Shown: in pieces, positions 59,541-64,000 of the stretch
How the letters are laid out: every line of letters starts with the position of its first letter
Numbering within the stretch: position 1 is the first letter of the stretch
Source: Pectobacterium polaris
GTDB taxonomy: Bacteria > Pseudomonadota > Gammaproteobacteria > Enterobacterales > Enterobacteriaceae
Direction of reading: 5' to 3'
Length of the DNA: 64,000 nucleotides
NCBI RefSeq assembly: GCF_002307355.1
Contig: NZ_CP017481.1
Span: forward strand, 4,216,001-4,280,000
Notes under the pieces: model-generated
Seen by the model: only the letters and a program-made list of their open reading frames with translations
The model's database searches: none
What the model was told of the DNA's origin: nothing
Made by a program: the position numbers and the translations under genes

Positions 59541-60529
59541 GCGTGACTCCTTTGCCTGCGTAGCGAGGCGGCGGCGAGCACCACCAGAATCAGTACACCC
59601 TTAATCGCGCCGACCCAGAAGATATCGACTCTCAGCAGCGCCAGACCGTTCGATAAGGCATTAACCAGCAGCGTGCCCAGCAATGCGCCCCAGATGGTGA
59701 CCACCCGACGGCGAGAGAATGCCGCGCCAAGAAATGTCGCTAATACCATCTCCAGCAACAACGGCTCTGCCGTGCCGGGCGAACTACCCGATCCTTGTGC
59801 CACCAGCGTTAGCGAGGCCAGCGCCGCCGCCAGCGCACCTAACAGATACGAACCGATAACCAGCGGGGTGTGGGAAATGCCTGACAGCTGTGCCGCTTCT
59901 CGGTTTCCGCCTGCGGCCTGCAAGTGCTGGCCCCATCGGCTATGGTGAACGATAAATTGAAACAAGAGGAAGACCAGCAGCATAAACCAGACCGCCAGTG
60001 GCAACCCGAGCAGGCTGCTATCACGAAACGCCACAATCAGCGGATCGCTAACGCTGATGCGCCGCTGCTGGGTCAGCAAATTAGTGAGTCCGATAACCGC
60101 CACAGAGCAGGCTAACGTCGCCAATAGCGGCGGTAGCCGAATCGCCACCACCAGTGCCGCATTCACCGTACCTGCCAGTAGCGCAGCCCCCACTATCCAC
60201 ACAATCAACCACGGGTAGCTGATACCTGCGTTCGTCAAACCGTCGCTGATTATCGCCACCGCAAGTACCGCAATCGCGGGCAGCGAGAGATCGATACCGC
60301 CGGAAACAACATCGTCGCCGCCGCCCGTAATGACGCAGACCAGCCCGAAGCACAGGATCGCCAGCGGCGCGCTTTGCCGTAAAATAATGGTGATATTTTG
60401 CCAGCTGAGAAAATAAGGTGCGCTCAGGCAGAGGAACAGCAGCAGCGCCGCAAACAGCAGTAAGGGAATATGATTGAAAAGCCCGGCTAAACGCGGCGTC
60501 GCTCGGGGGGATTGTAAGGCACGAGTCAT
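59537..60529 (-). CDS. Ribose-type sugar ABC transporter permease
   Basis: Second RbsC-family permease, 330 residues. The conserved GGGDDVVSGGIDLSLPAIAV (about residues 70-89) and AAGGNREAAQLSGI (about 205) are present. It probably forms a heterodimer with the next gene product. Four-base overlaps on both sides show tight coupling. Confidence 0.93.
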   Translation of the reverse strand: MTRALQSPRATPRLAGLFNHIPLLLFAALLLFLCLSAPYFLSWQNITIILRQSAPLAILCFGLVCVITGGGDDVVSGGIDLSLPAIAVLAVAIISDGLTNAGISYPWLIVWIVGAALLAGTVNAALVVAIRLPPLLATLACSVAVIGLTNLLTQQRRISVSDPLIVAFRDSSLLGLPLAVWFMLLVFLLFQFIVHHSRWGQHLQAAGGNREAAQLSGISHTPLVIGSYLLGALAAALASLTLVAQGSGSSPGTAEPLLLEMVLATFLGAAFSRRRVVTIWGALLGTLLVNALSNGLALLRVDIFWVGAIKGVLILVVLAAASLRRQRSHA

Positions 60530-62073
60530 ACCGCCTCCTGCGTTCGACCGCTGCTGGTCAACGCCAGCAGACTATCCAGCGAGAGGCGTTCCGTCGGCAC
60601 ATCGGCGATGAGTTCACCGCGCCACATCACCAGAATGCGATCGCATAGCCCCAGAAGTTCACCGTCATCGCTGGAAGAAACGATAACCGCTCGCCCTTCC
60701 GCCGCCAGTTGCCGGGTAAGCTGATAGATTTCTGCTTTCGCGCCAATATCGACGCCCAGCGTCGGTTCATCAAGAATAAACAAGCGAGTATCGGTCTTTA
60801 GCCAGCGCGCCAGTATCACCTTCTGCTGGTTACCACCGCTTAAATTGCGCACGGGTATGCTGACATCGCGCGGCCGGATATCCAGCGTCTGCGCCAGATG
60901 ATTCGCCTGTGCTACCGCTTGCTTACGCCGCAGCCACCCGCGCCAGGCAACAGCGGACAAGGAAGCCAGATTGATATTGTCTGCCACCGATAGCGGTAAA
61001 ATCAGTCCGTCGTGGCGACGATCGCGCGGCACCAGCGCCATTCGCTGCGCGATGGCCTGTACCGGAGAACGCGGTCGTAGCGTCTGACCATCGATCACAA
61101 TATGTCCCTCACGGGCGGGCGTAATACCATAGAGCGCATCAATCAGCGCCTCACGTCCCGATCCTAACAACCCTGCAATACCAACAATTTCTCCCGCGGC
61201 AACCTGAAAACGGATTGGCTGAAAATGCTGCCGATCCGTGAGCTGTTCGACCTGTAGCAGCGGGATTCCACCTTTCTCTGTCTTGCGTTTCCCGTCAAAC
61301 AGGCTGGCAATCTCTCGCCCCACCATTAGGCGAATCATTCCATCGATATCCTTTGTTTCGGGATCGTCCAGCGTCGTCACGCCCTTACCATTGCGTAACA
61401 CGGTGACGCGGTCGCAGATATCTGCAATTTCATTGAGATAGTGAGAGACATAGATAATCGCAATCCCACGCTGTTTCAGCGCCTGGAGCGTATGCAGTAG
61501 CTGCGTGGCTTCCCGCGCTTCCAGCGGCGCGGTCGGTTCATCAAACACCACTAGCCGCGCCTTGCCGTCAATGAGTGCTCGAGCGACCTGCACCAGTTTG
61601 CGTTCCGCCAGGCTTAACTCCCGGATGAGTCGATTGGCGTCTATCGATAGATTGAACGTGTGCTGAAAGAACTGTTCCGTTTCACGCCGCATCGTCCGAC
61701 GATCGACGCCTCGCCAATAGTTCACTCGTTCCTGACCGAGAAACACCGACTCCGCCACGGTAAAATGGGGAATAAGATGCAGTTCCTGATGGATAAAACG
61801 AATGCCGTGCGCGTGGATAACCGCGGGCGTCACGGCGGTCAACCGCTGCCCATCGACAGCGATCTCGCCGCCGTCTGCGGCATAAACGCCAGCCAGCACC
61901 TTGATTAAGGTCGATTTCCCCGCGCCGTTTTCCCCGATCAGGCCGAGAATTTCTCCCGGCCGAACCGTTAGTGATACGTTGTCCAGTGCGGGAATCCCTG
62001 CAAACTGCTTGCTGATGTGCGTCATTGCCAGACCGCCGCCGGACGGCGACGGGGCTGAGTGATATGCCACCAT
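60526..62073 (-). CDS. Ribose-type sugar ABC transporter ATP-binding protein
   Basis: RbsA-type tandem ATPase of 515 residues. The first half has Walker A GENGAGKST (about residue 43), SLAERKLVQVARAL and Walker B LVVFDEPTAPL; the second has degenerate Walker A GLLGSGREAL (about 285), LSGGNQQKVILARWL and LFILDEPTLGVD. This arrangement is usual for pentose and AI-2 importers. It is five bases after the binding-protein gene. Confidence 0.95.
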   Translation of the reverse strand: MVAYHSAPSPSGGGLAMTHISKQFAGIPALDNVSLTVRPGEILGLIGENGAGKSTLIKVLAGVYAADGGEIAVDGQRLTAVTPAVIHAHGIRFIHQELHLIPHFTVAESVFLGQERVNYWRGVDRRTMRRETEQFFQHTFNLSIDANRLIRELSLAERKLVQVARALIDGKARLVVFDEPTAPLEAREATQLLHTLQALKQRGIAIIYVSHYLNEIADICDRVTVLRNGKGVTTLDDPETKDIDGMIRLMVGREIASLFDGKRKTEKGGIPLLQVEQLTDRQHFQPIRFQVAAGEIVGIAGLLGSGREALIDALYGITPAREGHIVIDGQTLRPRSPVQAIAQRMALVPRDRRHDGLILPLSVADNINLASLSAVAWRGWLRRKQAVAQANHLAQTLDIRPRDVSIPVRNLSGGNQQKVILARWLKTDTRLFILDEPTLGVDIGAKAEIYQLTRQLAAEGRAVIVSSSDDGELLGLCDRILVMWRGELIADVPTERLSLDSLLALTSSGRTQEAV

Positions 62074-62077
62074 AGCC

Positions 62078-63061
62078 TTATTTCAGTTCGCCATAGCCAA
62101 GCTGTTTATAGACTGCCTTGGCTTCCGCCTCCCCTTTGACAGGCAAGACTGGCACAAACGTCTGCGGTAGCAGTGTGGCACCCGCGAAATAGCGCGCGAC
62201 GTTTTTCGCCGATGTGGTGCCGATCAAACGCGGCTGCTGCGCAACGTTGGCAACAAATGGACTGCCTTTCTCCGCCATAATTTCCAGCGTTTCTGGCCCG
62301 GCATCAATCGCCGTGACCTTCACATCCTTATCACGCCCGGTTTCTTCCAGTGCTTGCACCACACCGATGGCCGGCTGATCCCAGCAGGCAACGTGGATTG
62401 CATCCAACGTACCTTTCGGGTACTGGCTCAGCAACTCAAGGGTTTTCTTGCGCGCGTCTTCCGGCGAGTTGGAATATTGTTCAGCCAGCTCAGGCTGAAT
62501 GATTTTGATCCCCGGATAATCTTGCAGAACGTATTTCCACAGGTCATAGCGAATACCGCAGATGCGCAGCGCGTTGGAGAACGCATTGAAAACCGCGATA
62601 TTGCCTTTTCCGCCCAGCGCATCCGCGGTATAGCGACCGATCGTCGAACCGATCGCGTAGTTATCCGACGTCGTGTTATTGATGGAATACGATGAAACAT
62701 GATCGACGGTGAAAACCGGAATCTTTGCCTCACGCAGCGCTTTAAACTTCGGTTCTACCGCGCTGTCACCGAGAATACTGATCACCGCATCGACCTTACG
62801 CGCCAGCAGGATGTCGTGGTTATTGGCATGAACCTGATTATCACGCCCCCCATCCACCCCCACGACCTGCCCACCGAGTTTCTCAATTTCTTCGGTCGCC
62901 CCTTTGTAGGCCTCACGGTCCCAAAAGTGCTGTGTTCCCACCACGGCAACGCCAATGGTTTTTCCCTTCAATGACAGTGTCTCATCCGCTGCCTGAACAG
63001 AGGTCATTACCCCTGTAGCCAGCACGCATGCAGCCAGACGAGAAAAGCGAGTCTTCATCAT
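62078..63061 (-). CDS. Ribose-type sugar ABC transporter substrate-binding protein
   Basis: Periplasmic type I binding protein. The start MMKTRFSRLAACVLATGVMT has GGGAT upstream and gives a Sec signal peptide cut after about VQA; 327 residues. The fold is seen in GVAVVGTQHFWDREAYKGA, VDAVISILGDSAVEP, FTVDHVSSYSI, the hinge NTTSDNYAIGSTIGRY and VTAIDAGPETLEIM. An aromatic pair FW near residue 48 could stack on a sugar ring. The ligand cannot be named from sequence. First gene of the minus operon. Confidence 0.9.
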   Translation of the reverse strand: MMKTRFSRLAACVLATGVMTSVQAADETLSLKGKTIGVAVVGTQHFWDREAYKGATEEIEKLGGQVVGVDGGRDNQVHANNHDILLARKVDAVISILGDSAVEPKFKALREAKIPVFTVDHVSSYSINNTTSDNYAIGSTIGRYTADALGGKGNIAVFNAFSNALRICGIRYDLWKYVLQDYPGIKIIQPELAEQYSNSPEDARKKTLELLSQYPKGTLDAIHVACWDQPAIGVVQALEETGRDKDVKVTAIDAGPETLEIMAEKGSPFVANVAQQPRLIGTTSAKNVARYFAGATLLPQTFVPVLPVKGEAEAKAVYKQLGYGELK

Positions 63062-63297
63062 TTTTATCCCGATTTTTATAAAATAATTAGCAGGAAAAGA
63101 GATTAGCAACGGGAAAAGTTAAATCGAAATAACAAAAATGATAATGGCTAGTGAATAAATAGAAATAGCATTGATGAACAGATGTAGCGATTTTTACTTA
63201 TTGAATTTACAGGAATAAGTTATAAAAAACGCATCTTGTTTTTTATCCCTATAAAGGGAATGGTTAAGGTTCTTCTATACTTAAGGGAAAAGCAGAC
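63062..63297. promoter_or_regulatory. Divergent promoter region between the binding-protein and dioxygenase genes
   Basis: AT-rich interval of about 236 bases. TCCCT-ATAA-AGGGA (63246-63259) is a small dyad that could be an operator near the dioxygenase start. No regulator gene lies in the window part of this locus. Confidence 0.4.
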
Positions 63298-63819
63298 ATG
63301 ACAACATTATCGATTTACCACCGTCCGCACATCACGCAACCCGTTCAGCAACTCACCACGTTTAATGACATCGCTTCCCTGCTCGCCAGCGCTGGGATCC
63401 AGCTAGAACACTGGCAGACCGACGCACCACCGCTCGACGCCAGCAGCGAAATCATTTTGACGCAGTATCATGCCGATATTGAACGTCTCAAACAGCAGGA
63501 GGGCTACACCTCTGCCGATGTGATCAGCCTGACGCCGGATCATGCCGAGAGACTGGCGCTGCGGGAAAAATTTCTTCAGGAACACACCCACAGTGAAGAT
63601 GAAGTGCGCTTCTTCGTGCGCGGCAGCGGAAGCTTCTTTGTGCCGATTGGCGAACAGGTTTTCCAGCTTACCTGTGAGGCCGGCGATCTCTTACGCGTTC
63701 CCGCTAACACACCGCACTGGTTTGACTGCGGCGAATTTCCTGATTTTGTCGCGATCCGCATTTTTACTAATCCAGAAGGCTGGGTTGGGCACTTTACCGG
63801 ACGGGAGACGTTTCACTAA
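63298..63819 (+). CDS. Acireductone dioxygenase-like cupin
   Basis: The family oxidises the methionine-salvage acireductone with Fe or Ni. The 173 residues match in order: IYHRPHITQPVQQL, IERLKQQEGYTSADVISLTP, then REKFLQEHTHSEDEVRFFV with ligands His-x-His-x4-Glu (about residues 95-101), and PANTPHWFDCGEFPDFVAIR with the fourth histidine (about 139), ending in NPEGWVGHFTG. The N-terminus is diverged from Klebsiella MtnD, and no other methionine-salvage gene is in view. It is divergent from the ABC operon, so it may instead act on the compound that operon imports. Confidence 0.85.
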   Translation: MTTLSIYHRPHITQPVQQLTTFNDIASLLASAGIQLEHWQTDAPPLDASSEIILTQYHADIERLKQQEGYTSADVISLTPDHAERLALREKFLQEHTHSEDEVRFFVRGSGSFFVPIGEQVFQLTCEAGDLLRVPANTPHWFDCGEFPDFVAIRIFTNPEGWVGHFTGRETFH

Positions 63820-63903
63820 TTCCACGATCGTTTCTGCATTTCTCCGCCGTTCCCTTTATACTGTGCGTTTTGTACCAAGACGAACGGCGAGACCCCTTCC
63901 GTA

Positions 63904-64000
63904 ATGATGAATAACGATGTCCTGCGCAGCGTGCGCTATATGCTGAATTTGAATAATGACCACCTGCTGAAAATCCTGGCGCTGGTGGAGATGACCGTCC
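63904..64000 (+). CDS. yehS: DUF1456 (YehS-like) protein, partial
   Basis: The first 32 codons are visible before the window ends. MNNDVLRSVRYMLNLNNDHL matches the start of E. coli YehS (DUF1456), a conserved protein of unknown role. Two adjacent ATGs (63904 and 63907) are possible starts. Confidence 0.75.
   Translation, partial: MMNNDVLRSVRYMLNLNNDHLLKILALVEMTV

Noticed and set aside
54918..63061. Reading the kinase and importer as an AI-2 (lsr) operon
   Set aside because: No lsrF, lsrG or lsrR is present, and the kinase and binding protein do not look close to LsrK and LsrB; only the transporter class agrees.

Overview
The window looks like a chromosomal segment of a soft-rot enterobacterium, most likely Pectobacterium. 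The gene contents and protein sequences are clearly enterobacterial, a nitrogen-fixation cluster is known from P. atrosepticum, and the left quarter reproduces the Klebsiella pneumoniae nif gene order almost gene for gene. The species is an inference from recalled protein similarity; no search was run.

Region 1 (1-19.8 kb) is a Mo-nitrogenase cluster. Reading left to right it holds nifL (cut by the window edge), divergent nifF, then nifM-Z-W-V-S-U, nifX-N-E and nifY-T-K-D-H on the minus strand, and divergent nifJ. Sigma-54 elements (GG-N10-GC) are readable before nifL, nifF, nifU, nifE, nifH and nifJ. NifA-type TGT-N10-ACA sites lie beside most of them. Together the genes encode the regulator NifL, the electron path pyruvate-NifJ-NifF-NifH, the NifDK catalytic core, Fe-S supply (NifU/S), homocitrate synthesis (NifV), FeMo-co assembly (NifE/N/X/Y) and maturation helpers (NifM/Z/W/T). 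nifS and nifJ are each broken by what looks like one missing G in a five-G tract. nifA, nifB and nifQ would lie left of the window.

Region 2 (19.9-38.1 kb) holds housekeeping and accessory genes: a SulP anion permease, an enolase-superfamily sugar-acid dehydratase, an RND pump with its adaptor and a MipA-type outer-membrane protein divergent from a two-component system, a polar amino-acid ABC importer that encloses a MmgE/PrpD-family gene and ends with a class IV aminotransferase, and a large exported MORN-repeat protein.

Region 3 (38.4-50.3 kb) is visibly more AT-rich and is a patchwork of small detoxification and regulatory genes: DUF1989, an RhtB-type exporter, a truncated AraC, DUF1348, two TetR regulators with palindromic operators, arylamine N-acetyltransferase, an HxlR remnant, an exported TIM-barrel-like protein, an NmrA-like protein, LysR, an SDR and a GST. 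It also holds interspersed repeats and about 1 kb of nearly gene-free DNA. It looks like acquired, partly decayed DNA, but no integrase or tRNA was seen.

Region 4 (50.3-64 kb) starts with a reverse-transsulfuration pair (cystathionine beta-synthase and gamma-lyase), a stretch of hairpins, and an old-yellow-enzyme/ArsR divergent pair. It then has a sugar-type catabolic locus: FGGY kinase, D-2-hydroxyacid dehydrogenase, PfkB kinase, a complete ribose-type ABC importer and, divergent from the binding protein, an acireductone-dioxygenase-like cupin. This combination does not match a pathway I can name and is the best candidate for undescribed biology. The window ends inside a yehS-like gene.
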